Shown: piece by piece, positions 42,805 to 52,556 of the stretch
How the letters are laid out: each line of letters begins with the position of its first letter
Numbering within the stretch: position 1 is the first letter of the stretch
From: Firm-13 sp037143795
GTDB taxonomy: Bacteria; Bacillota; Clostridia; Saccharofermentanales; Saccharofermentanaceae
Length of the DNA stretch: 64,000 bases
Direction: 5' to 3'
Assembly (NCBI GenBank): GCA_037143795.1
Contig: JBAWXZ010000002.1
Location: forward strand, 186,001-250,000
The notes under the pieces: generated by a model
What the model saw: the letters and a program-made list of their open reading frames with translations, nothing else
What the model was told of the DNA's origin: nothing
Database searches by the model: none
Made by a program: the position numbers and the translations under genes

Positions 42805-43968
42805 ATGAAAATAATATATGCTTCGTGTCTGTGTTCGAAAGAAAAGTTTGCTGATCTTTTTAAAGACAGTGATAAAATGCCTGGGCAACAAGTACAAAAA
42901 TATCATCGATTAATTGTTGAAGGGCTAATTGAGAACAATATTGATGTTCAGGTAGTTACAGTATTACCAATTACAAGAATGAATTGTAAAAGGATTTATT
43001 TAAAGCGGGAACAGGAAGTCAATAATGAAATCAAATATTATTATTTGCCAATTTTAAACATACCAGTATTGAAAAATATAATTTCTCTAATCAACAGCTT
43101 TTGGTATGTATTTATTAAATGTTTCAGGAATAGAAATTATTGCGTGATTGGTGACGTGCTAAATATTTCAGCATGTGCTGGCGCGTTATGTGCTGCTAAG
43201 ATATTAAAAATAAGAAATATTGGAATTGTTACTGATATACCCTCATTATTATCAAAAAATAAAAATAGTTTATCAGTCAAAATTAGCACTCAATTAATTA
43301 GCTCATTTGATTCCTATGTTTTTCTTACTGAGAATATGAATGGACTAGTTAACAAGAAAGGTAAACCATATTTGGTTATTGAGGGACAAGTTGACATTAA
43401 TATGAGAGATTTCGAAAACGAATTTAATGGCAAACATGATAAGAAGATTTGCATTTATGCTGGAGGACTTCAAAAAATATATGGAATTGGCATACTTGTT
43501 GACGCATTTTTGTTAGCAAATGTTGAAAATGCAGAACTCCACTTATATGGAAACGGAGATTTTGAAGATGAATTGAAGGAAATATGCAGAAAACATACAT
43601 CAATTAGATATTTTGGAGTTATGCCAAACGATTATATTGTAAGTGAGGAAATCAAAGCTACTTTATTGATTAATCCTCGGCCAACAAGTGAAGAATATAC
43701 AAAATATTCTTTTCCTTCAAAGAACATGGAATATATGGCGTCTGGGACATCTGTGCTATCAACAAAATTATTAGGCATGCCTGAAGAGTATTACCCATAT
43801 GTTTTTCTGATAGAGGATGAATCTGTTGAGGGTTTGGCAAAGGCTTTACGGAATGTTTTATCGATGGATCCTGCAAAACTGCACGAAAACGGTCTGCGAG
43901 CAAAAGAATTTGTAATTAAAGAAAAAAACAATGTAATACAAGCAAGTAAAATACTTAGACTTTTTTGA
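42805..43968 (+). CDS. Glycosyltransferase, GT4-like
   Basis: The 387-residue protein has a divergent GT-B layout: MKIIYASCLCSKEKFADLF at the start, GIVTDIPSLLSK in the N-terminal half, then ICIYAGGLQKIYGIGILVDAF, LHLYGNGDFEDEL and YTKYSFPSKNMEYMASGTSV in the C-terminal donor domain. It is less canonical than its neighbours but fits capsular glycosyltransferases with GT4 donor domains. TTGGAG precedes the ATG. Very AT-rich. Confidence 0.75.
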   Translation: MKIIYASCLCSKEKFADLFKDSDKMPGQQVQKYHRLIVEGLIENNIDVQVVTVLPITRMNCKRIYLKREQEVNNEIKYYYLPILNIPVLKNIISLINSFWYVFIKCFRNRNYCVIGDVLNISACAGALCAAKILKIRNIGIVTDIPSLLSKNKNSLSVKISTQLISSFDSYVFLTENMNGLVNKKGKPYLVIEGQVDINMRDFENEFNGKHDKKICIYAGGLQKIYGIGILVDAFLLANVENAELHLYGNGDFEDELKEICRKHTSIRYFGVMPNDYIVSEEIKATLLINPRPTSEEYTKYSFPSKNMEYMASGTSVLSTKLLGMPEEYYPYVFLIEDESVEGLAKALRNVLSMDPAKLHENGLRAKEFVIKEKNNVIQASKILRLF

Positions 43969-44035
43969 TTGTTGAAGTTTTATAAAGCCAGTTGAAAACT
44001 GATTGTAAATGAGATGCAAGTCGGAGGTTCCCTAG

Positions 44036-45406
44036 ATGCTATTATTTACCATTTTGATAATTATGCTGACGATGATAATAATATCAAGAATAATAATAAC
44101 GGATAAATTGCAACGAGCAATAATAACGTTATATTTATCATGGTGGACATTATGGCTAGGAATATCAACTTTCAATTTTTACGATTTGTTTCCAGTATCG
44201 AGTTATGTGTATTTCTTGTTAATTCTAAGCGTTATGATGTTCTGTGTGGGTTACCTATTCTGTGGAATGCGGGAAAAACATATCGTTGATAACCGAATAA
44301 GTCGCACTTTCAATCTGTCTACACATTCAAGATTTTTATACGTCGCATTGATATCATTTTCAATAATACTTTATTATTATCTGAAATACAGAAGCGTTGT
44401 ACAGTCTGGTATTAGTACTAATAATCGAATGGAACGATTTGTTGTTGGTCATGTATTTTCAAGTGCAAAAGAGCTTCTGTTTTTCAATTATTTTATTGAA
44501 CCCTATATATATGCTGCAACAATTATTTTGGCATATTTGATTATTTACGGGAAATTTAAAAATATGATTTTTTGGATAATTGTTTTAAGTGTAATTTTCT
44601 ATGCAGGCATTGGCTCAGGTAGGGCTCCAATAATTGATGTTTTGATAGCAATGGTGTTGGCTTTTTTTATTCGTATGTGTGATTCGAAAAATAAGAACAT
44701 GATGGAAAATAGAATTAATAAAGGCGCCGTAAATACTAGGCACAAAAAGAGAAATATAATAATGCTTATTCTTATATCTATAGTGATTATTGGATATTCA
44801 GCATGGTTAACAGCAAAAAGGTTTGGGCTTAACCAATTTAATTTGGGATCTATGGAAATTGGACTAAATGAGTTTTTCATGGAATGTATTATCTACTTTA
44901 CAGGTCCATTTAGGGCATTGGAATTTGGAATAGCAAATTATCCTTCTAAAATTGGACTGCTATTTGGAAGAGGAACCTTTGCTGGGCTTGATGAGATTAT
45001 CAATCTATTATTCCAAATTTTAGGTATTACTTATAATTCTGCGACCGGAATTATAGGTGATTTATTACAGTCAAATCAAATTGAAATTGGAAGCGGATAT
45101 TTTTTTAATTTCGCATATACCAATGTAATGATACATTATTTTGACTTTGGAGTGTTGGGCGTAATTGTATTTCCTTGTTTATATGGCTTTTTTGTTAGAA
45201 AAGCTGTGCTGCTGTATGAAAAACGACCGTCACTACCTACACTTGTGATTTTGGGATTTTTATTCAACACTATGATTAATTCAGTATTCAAATGGGGATT
45301 ACAGTCACCGTCTGCATGGATATTACTTATTGGATCATTCATTTGGTATGAATTTGAAAATAGGGCAATCGTTAAAGAAAAGGCTCTGTGTCTTCCTCCG
45401 CCCTAA
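44036..45406 (+). CDS. wzy: O-antigen/capsule repeat-unit polymerase (Wzy-like)
   Basis: The 456-residue membrane protein has about twelve hydrophobic helices and a large outer loop (about 280-360) with RFGLNQFNLGSMEIG and FEYTGPFRALEFG-like text. That layout is of the oligosaccharide repeat unit polymerase family, which joins lipid-linked repeat units on the outer face of the membrane. Sequence identity in Wzy is always low, so the call depends on topology and on its place among GT4 genes and a flippase. CGGAGG stands before the ATG. Confidence 0.78.
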   Translation: MLLFTILIIMLTMIIISRIIITDKLQRAIITLYLSWWTLWLGISTFNFYDLFPVSSYVYFLLILSVMMFCVGYLFCGMREKHIVDNRISRTFNLSTHSRFLYVALISFSIILYYYLKYRSVVQSGISTNNRMERFVVGHVFSSAKELLFFNYFIEPYIYAATIILAYLIIYGKFKNMIFWIIVLSVIFYAGIGSGRAPIIDVLIAMVLAFFIRMCDSKNKNMMENRINKGAVNTRHKKRNIIMLILISIVIIGYSAWLTAKRFGLNQFNLGSMEIGLNEFFMECIIYFTGPFRALEFGIANYPSKIGLLFGRGTFAGLDEIINLLFQILGITYNSATGIIGDLLQSNQIEIGSGYFFNFAYTNVMIHYFDFGVLGVIVFPCLYGFFVRKAVLLYEKRPSLPTLVILGFLFNTMINSVFKWGLQSPSAWILLIGSFIWYEFENRAIVKEKALCLPPP

Positions 45407-45661
45407 ATAGACAGCACACTTTAGTCTAATTGGTTAAAATGAAACGGAATCAGTAATTATGAGATGTTGAAGACTAATAAACAAGACTGGAGTCAATCAG
45501 GTATGGGTAGTAGTATAGTAATATGGTAAAATACACAGAGAATACATTCCATAGTATATTTGCTTTTTGTTGTGTTGTAACAAACTGAGTATAAAGCTTG
45601 ACATAATTAGCTAATTGAAATATTCCGTGTTGGTTACATATTTATAAGGAGATCGGAAATA

Positions 45662-46876
45662 TTGAAGAAGATATTGCTAATCCATCACTGCGGTTCTCTT
45701 GGTGGGGCAGGAGTAAGTTTATTACATATTGTTGATTCAATAGACAAAACAAAATACAAACTTGTAGTTTTGTGTCCGGATTATCCTGATGAAATGACCA
45801 AACTGCTGCAGCGGTATGAATGTGAAGTTATTAGTTCAAAAACATCTCCCAAAGTATTTAACCATTGTAACGGGGGAATATCAAATGCCCTATCATTAAA
45901 TTCAATTAAAAATTTACTTGAGATAATTAAAGATAAAAAATATATTCAGGAATACATTAAAGATGTTAACCCTGATATCGTTGCAGTAAATTCCATGACG
46001 CTATTTTGGATTGGAAAAGTAGCAAAAAAAATGAACAAACGCGCAATATGCTTCCATAGAGAAACTTACCAAAGAGGATTGTTTGGATTTAGATCCAAAA
46101 TCATTAAAAGAGGATTATCAGAATGGTTTGACAAGGTTGCATTTGTCTCCTGGAATGATTTGAATGAAACAGGTAATACGAAAGCAATTAAGACGGTAGT
46201 GTATGATAGAGTGAATATTTCGTCATTCAACAATTACACTAAACAACAGGCAAAGCAACTATTAGGTCTTGAAGACAGAAAAAAATACATACTATATTTA
46301 GGTGGAATGACTGCCCTAAAAGGTTCTGATATTATCATGGAAAGCATGAAATATTTGGACGATGAGAATGCTGTTTTGATATTTATTGGTGAAACGGAGC
46401 ATGTTCAAAGGCCATCATTCAAACAAACTAAGAAAATGAAAGAAAAACTAAAGTATTTACTAGCAAAAGGTATTTATAACAAAACATTGAATCCTTACTT
46501 TAAATACGAATTGTGTGATAAGGTAATTTTTAGAAAAAGAACAGAAAACCCTGAACTATATTACAAAGCCTGTGATTTAGTGGTGTTTCCTTCCACAAAA
46601 GCTCATCAAGCTCGTCCAATCTATGAAGCAGGTATTTCTAGAATACCAATTGTAATTACTGATTTTGAACAAACAAAAGAGTTTGCTGAGAATAAAGTAA
46701 CCGCATTAACTTTTAGGAATAAGGACAGTCATGATTTAGCGGATAAAATTAACATGATTTTACACGGACAAATCGATTTGCAGAAATTGGTAAATAATAA
46801 CTATTTGCAGACGGTTCAAAAACATGATTTATCCACATTAAAGAATGATCTGTCTGCTCTATTTGAGTTTGATTGA
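45662..46876 (+). CDS. Family 4 glycosyltransferase (TTG start)
   Basis: The 404-residue GT-B enzyme starts MKKILLIHHCGSLGGAGVSL and has ICFHRETYQRGLFG, ILYLGGMTALKGSDIIMESM and DLVVFPSTKAHQARPIYEAG as donor-binding area. The TTG start is supported by AAGGAGAT at 45646-45653, eight bases upstream. A 255-bp gap separates it from wzy, with no clear promoter; TTGACA at 45598 lacks a good -10 partner. Donor unknown. Confidence 0.8.
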   Translation: MKKILLIHHCGSLGGAGVSLLHIVDSIDKTKYKLVVLCPDYPDEMTKLLQRYECEVISSKTSPKVFNHCNGGISNALSLNSIKNLLEIIKDKKYIQEYIKDVNPDIVAVNSMTLFWIGKVAKKMNKRAICFHRETYQRGLFGFRSKIIKRGLSEWFDKVAFVSWNDLNETGNTKAIKTVVYDRVNISSFNNYTKQQAKQLLGLEDRKKYILYLGGMTALKGSDIIMESMKYLDDENAVLIFIGETEHVQRPSFKQTKKMKEKLKYLLAKGIYNKTLNPYFKYELCDKVIFRKRTENPELYYKACDLVVFPSTKAHQARPIYEAGISRIPIVITDFEQTKEFAENKVTALTFRNKDSHDLADKINMILHGQIDLQKLVNNNYLQTVQKHDLSTLKNDLSALFEFD

Positions 46877-47009
46877 TTAATATAGTTTTTGAAATGTCGG
46901 AACCCTAAATCTTATTGTCTGAAGCATTATCACTGATGGTAATCAAAATACTCACTAAACATGATAAAGTAAAAATTACCGTGAATTTGAATATATTGGA
47001 GGGACGAAA

Positions 47010-47963
47010 TTGCAAGATAATGAAATTACTGTTAGTGTTGCCTTAGTTGTCTATAATCACGAAAAATATGTGATACAGGCTATCGAAAGTATATTGATGC
47101 AGGATGTCGACTTTTCATATGAAATTATCGTTGGTGATGACAAATCAACTGACAGATCTAGAGAAATCTTACTTGGATATAAAGAAAAATACCCGGAGAG
47201 AATTACACTGTTGTTTCAAGATGAAAATGTCGGTGGAACTAAGAACATATATGATCTATTTATGAAATCCAAAGGAAAATATATAGCTGTTCTCGAGGGC
47301 GATGATTACTGGCTTGATAGAAAAAAACTACAAAAACAAGTTGATTTTCTTGAGAATAATAATGAATATTTAGGTGTAAGTCATTTGATTGAGGCTAGGG
47401 ATATAAGTGGCAAATATATTTCTACTCAACCATCATCACCCAAAATTGTTGGTAAAGACGCTACCGTTGAATTATTTTTAAAGGGAATCTATTTTTCGGC
47501 TGTTGCTACGGTCTTCAGAAATTTCTTTAAGGATACCAAAGCTGATTACTCAATATATTATAAGGCGCACAAATATGTTGGTGACTTGACTTTATGTATG
47601 ATTCTACTTGATAAAGGCAGAATAAAGGTTTTAAATGAAGCGATGTCCGCATATCGGAGTAGAAGCACAAAAGGAGAAAGCAACTATAATTCAATTAGGA
47701 ACAGTTTTCAACAATACAATGATCATATACAATTGATAAACGCAATTAATAAACACTTCGATTTCAAGTATAATTTTTCTCGAGAATATATTGAAAGATC
47801 AGCTGCAATATTTTTTTCATCAATAAGACACGGAGAGTTTCACCATTTTCATAATACATTTAAATTAATACCGCTAAAAACTAGAGTTTTGTTTTATTTT
47901 TTATTGCCTATCAAGTTAGTGAATAACATATTTACAAAACTTGTTTCGAAAACAAAATTTTAA
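47010..47963 (+). CDS. Family 2 glycosyltransferase (TTG start)
   Basis: The 317-residue GT-A enzyme has VSVALVVYNHEKYVIQAIES, EIIVGDDKSTDRS and IAVLEGDDYWLDRKKLQKQ, where EGDDYW is the metal-binding DXD form of a GT2 subfamily common in capsule clusters. GGAGGGA at 46998-47004 supports TTG 47010. The end of the gene is 25 bp before the flippase start. It is the only GT2 enzyme among six GT4 enzymes in this cluster. Confidence 0.83.
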   Translation: MQDNEITVSVALVVYNHEKYVIQAIESILMQDVDFSYEIIVGDDKSTDRSREILLGYKEKYPERITLLFQDENVGGTKNIYDLFMKSKGKYIAVLEGDDYWLDRKKLQKQVDFLENNNEYLGVSHLIEARDISGKYISTQPSSPKIVGKDATVELFLKGIYFSAVATVFRNFFKDTKADYSIYYKAHKYVGDLTLCMILLDKGRIKVLNEAMSAYRSRSTKGESNYNSIRNSFQQYNDHIQLINAINKHFDFKYNFSREYIERSAAIFFSSIRHGEFHHFHNTFKLIPLKTRVLFYFLLPIKLVNNIFTKLVSKTKF

Positions 47964-47988
47964 AGTACAATTGAATAAAGGTGGTTTG

Positions 47989-49446
47989 ATGAGAACAACT
48001 ATATCGCTTAAAAAGAATTTCATTTACAATTTCTCGTTGAATATTATAAACATTCTTTTTCCATTAATAACTGCACCATATATTTCTCGAGTATTGGGCG
48101 CAGATAACCTTGGGAAGTATAACTTTTCATTATCTTTTTCGAGTTGGTTCTTGATTTTTGCAACGTTTGGAACGTCAACATATGGCGTCAGAGAAATAGC
48201 TAAGGTCAGAGATAACAAAGAACAATTAGATAAAACTTTTTCTGAAATATTTCTGATTAATTTTATTGCAACATTTTGCACGCTAATTGTATATATTATT
48301 ATAATATTATCGACACCTAAAACGAATGCTGAAATTGTATTATTTCTTATTTCGGGGATTTCGATTTTTATGAATTTGTTTTGCATTGATTGGCTTTTTA
48401 TGGGACTTGAAGATTTTAGAATGATAACTTTTAGAAGTTTATTAATCAAACTGATATGTTTAGTTTGCATTTTCACTTTTGTTAGGCTAAGAAATGATTA
48501 CACCATATATGCTTTAATAAGTGTCTTTGCCTTTGGATTTGCGAATTTAATCAATTTTGTATATAGTAGAAAATTCGTTATGATTTCATTTAAAAATATT
48601 AATTTAAAAAAGCATATAGGTAAATTAAAAATATTTTTCTTTTCGGCAATTGTTGTCAGTATGTATACTATATTCGACCAAGTATTTCTGGGCTTTTTTT
48701 CGACCAATAAAGATGTTGCATTTTATAGTAGAGCTAAACAAATCTATTATATTGCGATAACAGTAACATTGTCGATATCTACTGTTCTGTTACCGAAACT
48801 GACATACTTATATAAAAATGATTTAGCAAAATATAAAAGTCTGCTAAAAAAATCTATTAATTATATCTACATATTTTCTGTTCCATCAGTCTTTGGTCTG
48901 ATGGTTTTATCAAAAGATATAATGTGGATGTTTGGAGGAAAGGAGTTTGCAGATGCTTCTATATCTCTTATAATATTGTCAGTACTCGTGTTTACAGTGT
49001 CATTAGGAACATGGCAATATGATCAGTTGTTTTTGCCTTTAGGAATTGAAAAGATAGGCTTAAAAGCACAGGCCTTTATGGCAATTTCCAGTATGATAGG
49101 AAATGTATTATTAATCCCTAAATTCGGTTTCATTGGAGCAAGCATTAGTCTGGTTATAGCGGAAATATGTGGAACAATTTATGGAGTTTGGTATATTAAA
49201 AATAAGACTCACGAGTTTAAAATAAAGTATTTTACCCAATCACTAGCCAAATATGTTTTTGCTTCATTGGTTATGACACTAGTTATTATATTGTTTAAGT
49301 TATTTAAATATGGGTACATACCAAATATTATATTCGGCATATTTGTTGGAGTTTTTATATACTTTGCAATGTTATGCTTGCTCAATGATGATGTATCAAA
49401 AGAGTTTTTGGATTATTTGCGCAACAAAATCAAGAAAACAACATAG
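47989..49446 (+). CDS. wzx: Repeat-unit flippase (Wzx, MOP family)
   Basis: The 485-residue membrane protein has about 12-14 hydrophobic helices. The N-terminus (KKNFIYNFSLNIINILFPLITAPYIS in part, with SRVLGADNLGKYNFS following) is diagnostic for the polysaccharide transporter family RfbX/Wzx. It flips undecaprenyl-diphosphate-linked repeat units to the outer leaflet for Wzy. AAAGGTGG precedes ATG 47989. Very AT-rich. The 213-bp gap behind it shows no clear signal. Confidence 0.92.
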   Translation: MRTTISLKKNFIYNFSLNIINILFPLITAPYISRVLGADNLGKYNFSLSFSSWFLIFATFGTSTYGVREIAKVRDNKEQLDKTFSEIFLINFIATFCTLIVYIIIILSTPKTNAEIVLFLISGISIFMNLFCIDWLFMGLEDFRMITFRSLLIKLICLVCIFTFVRLRNDYTIYALISVFAFGFANLINFVYSRKFVMISFKNINLKKHIGKLKIFFFSAIVVSMYTIFDQVFLGFFSTNKDVAFYSRAKQIYYIAITVTLSISTVLLPKLTYLYKNDLAKYKSLLKKSINYIYIFSVPSVFGLMVLSKDIMWMFGGKEFADASISLIILSVLVFTVSLGTWQYDQLFLPLGIEKIGLKAQAFMAISSMIGNVLLIPKFGFIGASISLVIAEICGTIYGVWYIKNKTHEFKIKYFTQSLAKYVFASLVMTLVIILFKLFKYGYIPNIIFGIFVGVFIYFAMLCLLNDDVSKEFLDYLRNKIKKTT

Positions 49447-49659
49447 ACTATGAATTTAACGGAACTACTAACATATCCCACTAATTCATTTTTAAGTTAC
49501 ACACGTCTTGTGTTCGGATTTTTGTTCAAATACTAAACATAATTTTTCTACTATTGTTGAAAATCATTGCATAATTGTAAAGGGACAACATGAATTATAT
49601 AATGTTTTTTAATATGTTATGGAAAACAATTTTTTGAATAATCATTTGGAGGTATAAAG

Positions 49660-50226
49660 TTGAATAGCTTTTATAGTTCTATAGAATTAAAAAATCTGGG
49701 TTTAGCAAATGTTGGAGAAAATGTATTGATAAGCTGCAAAGCAAGTATTTATGGAGCAGAAAAAATTTCTATTGGTAATAATGTTCGGATTGATGATTTT
49801 TGTATATTGAGTGGGAAAATTATTATTGGGAACTTTGTTCATATTGCAGCGTATACAGCTTTATATGGTGATGAAAGTGGTATTTACATTCAAGATTTTG
49901 CAAATATTTCATCAAAAGTATCAATATATTCTGTAAGTGATGACTATTCTGGGCATACTATGACAAATCCTATGGTGCCAGATAAATATAAAAACATACA
50001 ACAGGACAAGGTAGTTATTGAAAGACATGTGATAATTGGAGCCAGCTGTGTTATTCTGCCTGGTGTTATATTAAGAGAGGGATCAGCATTTGGAGCAATG
50101 ACACTTGTTAATAGCAGTTCGCAACCATGGAGTATTAATGCCGGAATCCCTTCAAAAAAAATCAAGGATAGAAGTAAAAATTTGTTGAATTTAGAAAGTC
50201 AATTTTTAAAGGAGAATATATTTTAA
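49660..50226 (+). CDS. Hexapeptide-repeat acetyltransferase (TTG start)
   Basis: The 188-residue left-handed beta-helix protein has repeats such as ISIGNNVRIDDFCILSG, IIIGNFVHIAAYTALYG and VIERHVIIGASCVILPGVIL, ending AGIPSKKIKDRS. GGAGGT before TTG 49660 supports the start. One base separates it from the aminotransferase start, so the two act together: a likely pathway is amino transfer to a keto sugar and then N-acetylation, as with VioA/VioB or FdtB/FdtC. O-acetylation remains possible. Confidence 0.8.
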   Translation: MNSFYSSIELKNLGLANVGENVLISCKASIYGAEKISIGNNVRIDDFCILSGKIIIGNFVHIAAYTALYGDESGIYIQDFANISSKVSIYSVSDDYSGHTMTNPMVPDKYKNIQQDKVVIERHVIIGASCVILPGVILREGSAFGAMTLVNSSSQPWSINAGIPSKKIKDRSKNLLNLESQFLKENIF

Positions 50227-50227
50227 T

Positions 50228-51325
50228 ATGAAAGATCCAATTCAAGTAACCCGTTCCTCTATGCCGGAGTTTGAAGAGTACATTGAAGAAATAAGAGACA
50301 TTTGGGATAGCCACTGGCTTACAAATATGGGTGTTAAGCATCAACAATTAGAATCTGAATTAACTAAATATCTAAAGACTCCTAATGTTACACTGTTTAC
50401 TAACGGACATCTTGCGTTGGAGTGCATAATAGCAGCTCTAAGTCTTACAGGAGAGGTAATTACAACACCGTTTACGTTTGCATCTACAACCCACGCAATA
50501 GTAAGAAATGGCTTAGAACCAGTCTTTTGTGATGTGAATCCTGAAAATTATACTATTGATACGGATAAGATTGAGAGCTTAATAACTGATAGAACATCTG
50601 CCATAATCCCAGTACATGTTTTTGGTAATATATGCAATGTAAATGAAATTGATAGAATTGCCAAAAAGCATAACTTAAAAGTTATTTATGACGCAGCTCA
50701 TGCCTTTGGTGTTTCCGTTGATGGTATTGGTGTGGGAAATTTTGGTAATGCTTCTATGTTTAGCTTTCATGCTACCAAAGTATTTAATACAATCGAGGGT
50801 GGCGCGGTTACATTTTCGAATCCAGACCTGCGAAGAATACTAAATGATTTAAAGAATTTTGGCATAACCGGCCCCGAAACTGTTGAATATGTCGGTGGGA
50901 ATGCGAAAATGAATGAGTTTCAGGCAGCAATGGGTATTTGCAACCTTCGCCACATTGATAGTGAAATAGAAAAGAGAAAGTTAGTTGCTCAGAGATATAT
51001 TCAAAGGTTGAGTAATGTTAATGGAATTTCAATTGCTAAACCTCAAAAAGATGTTAAAAGTAACTATTCATATTTCCCGGTAATTTTTGATGGGTATAAG
51101 TTGAATCGTGATGAGATAGTCGAAAATCTTAAAGTAGAATCTATAAATGCACGCAAGTATTTTTACCCGCTAACAAACAGTTTTGAATGCTATAAGGGAA
51201 GATTTGAAGTTGAAAAGACGCCTGTTGCAAATTACATAGGAAATAGGGTTCTCACATTACCACTCTATTCTGACCTGCTAATCGAGGATGTTGATAGAAT
51301 ATGCGATATTATACTATATAAATAG
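50228..51325 (+). CDS. PLP-dependent sugar aminotransferase (DegT/DnrJ/EryC1), VioA-like
   Basis: The 365-residue enzyme has the family patterns SHWLTNMGVKHQQLESEL, TNGHLALECIIAAL, VITTPFTFASTTHAIVRNG, YDAAHAFGV and SFHATKVFNTIEGG with the PLP lysine at K184. The VIYDAAHAFGV and SFHATKVFNT text is close to VioA-type enzymes, which make dTDP-4-amino-4,6-dideoxyglucose from the RmlB product. The acetyltransferase just upstream fits conversion to dTDP-Qui4NAc. A UDP-linked substrate from the dehydratase at 30361 is the main alternative. Confidence 0.82.
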   Translation: MKDPIQVTRSSMPEFEEYIEEIRDIWDSHWLTNMGVKHQQLESELTKYLKTPNVTLFTNGHLALECIIAALSLTGEVITTPFTFASTTHAIVRNGLEPVFCDVNPENYTIDTDKIESLITDRTSAIIPVHVFGNICNVNEIDRIAKKHNLKVIYDAAHAFGVSVDGIGVGNFGNASMFSFHATKVFNTIEGGAVTFSNPDLRRILNDLKNFGITGPETVEYVGGNAKMNEFQAAMGICNLRHIDSEIEKRKLVAQRYIQRLSNVNGISIAKPQKDVKSNYSYFPVIFDGYKLNRDEIVENLKVESINARKYFYPLTNSFECYKGRFEVEKTPVANYIGNRVLTLPLYSDLLIEDVDRICDIILYK

Positions 51326-51435
51326 AATTACTAGACTATGCTGAAAATCAATGTTTTCAAGAAGTGGTAGAGTTAAGTAACTTTGTATGAGCATCGACAG
51401 ATACTAATTATAGAGTGGTTTAAAAATTTCCAGAA

Positions 51436-51466
51436 TTTACAGCATGTAACAATTGATAGATATAAT
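51436..51466 (+). promoter_or_regulatory. Possible promoter ahead of the DUF6077-like pair
   Basis: TTTACA at 51436-51441 and TATAAT at 51461-51466 are 19 bp apart, in the 173-bp gap after the aminotransferase and 33 bp before ATG 51499. Spacing is longer than ideal. Confidence 0.35.
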
Positions 51467-51498
51467 TGCGATTAGTGGCTGAAGAAAGGATAATACTC

Positions 51499-52536
51499 AT
51501 GTACCTATTGGAATGTATATTACTTGTATTTTGGATGTTGATTGTGCCTGCTTTGCTTGGAACATTGATTGTAAATCAGTTGTTTAAGGAAAAAGAGACT
51601 GATTTATTGCTTGCAATTGTCTGTGGAGTTATTTCAATGCTAGCAATATTTTATATTTTAATGATGCCCTTCCTATTTTTAAAGTTGCCTCTTCATACTC
51701 TAGTAATTTGTTGGAGTACTTTGGTGCTAATTCTTTGCGCATTGGCGTTATTCGTAAATAGAAAACGATTAAGGGATATTTTTCGATATAACCTGCATAA
51801 TATCAAATTGTTGCCATGGTTTTGTGTCTTAATCATTTTATTGGTTTTGGCTCAGGCTTTTGTATTGGCATCGTATCAGCATGAGGATGCTGACGACGCA
51901 TTTTATGTTGCTAGTGCAACAACAGCTGTAGCGACTGATACGATTTTTCAGTATGACCCATATACGGGTCTTCTTTTGGATGCATATCCAGCAAGATATG
52001 TATTGTCGCCCTTTCCAATATTTATTGCAGCTCTTTCAAAATTAGTTTTGATTCATCCAACAATTATTTCTCATACAATTTTTCCAGCTGTTTTGATCCC
52101 TTTCTCTTATGTCATTTTGACTGTTCTTGGCAAAAGGATTTTTTCGAATCAAACTAATGCAGTACTGTTGTTTCTTCTATTTGTTTGTGTTCTCAATATT
52201 TTTGGAAATACTTCAATATATACCAACTCAACATTTCTCCTCTTTCGTATATGGCAAGGAAAGGCAGTATTAGCAAATATTATACTGCCTGCTATAGCTT
52301 ATTTTTCATTGCGAGCCATGAATAGAGATAATAACTGTGGGGAATGGATGATGTTGTTTGCCTCCGCTTTAACAGCGTGCCTGGTATCTTCGTTTGGTAT
52401 CGTACTAGCACCGATTATGATTGCATTATTTGGACTTGTGTTTGCTGTTCGAAATAAAATGATACGTACATTTGTATACTCAATTACCTGCTGCACACCG
52501 TTCATTGCATGTGGAATTATAAGCATCTTAAGATAA
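51499..52536 (+). CDS. Membrane protein, DUF6077-like, N-terminal part
   Basis: The 345-residue protein has about nine hydrophobic helices and a loop with YQHEDADDAFYVASATTAV and IFQYDPYTGLLLDAYPARY, which I associate with DUF6077 membrane proteins of Firmicutes polysaccharide loci. Those proteins are usually much longer and end with a soluble domain. Here the frame stops at 52536 and the next gene supplies more helices plus a soluble tail, so this looks like the first half of a split gene or a two-subunit form. GAAAGGA is upstream of ATG 51499. Function unknown; possibly a GT-C-type transferase. Confidence 0.6.
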   Translation: MYLLECILLVFWMLIVPALLGTLIVNQLFKEKETDLLLAIVCGVISMLAIFYILMMPFLFLKLPLHTLVICWSTLVLILCALALFVNRKRLRDIFRYNLHNIKLLPWFCVLIILLVLAQAFVLASYQHEDADDAFYVASATTAVATDTIFQYDPYTGLLLDAYPARYVLSPFPIFIAALSKLVLIHPTIISHTIFPAVLIPFSYVILTVLGKRIFSNQTNAVLLFLLFVCVLNIFGNTSIYTNSTFLLFRIWQGKAVLANIILPAIAYFSLRAMNRDNNCGEWMMLFASALTACLVSSFGIVLAPIMIALFGLVFAVRNKMIRTFVYSITCCTPFIACGIISILR

Positions 52537-52556
52537 CGAATTTATGAGGTTTGGAA

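Noticed and set aside
45598..45626. TTGACA with TATTCC 17 bp downstream before the TTG-start GT4 gene
   Set aside because: The -10 match is only three of six bases and there is no extended -10 element, so it was not listed as a promoter.
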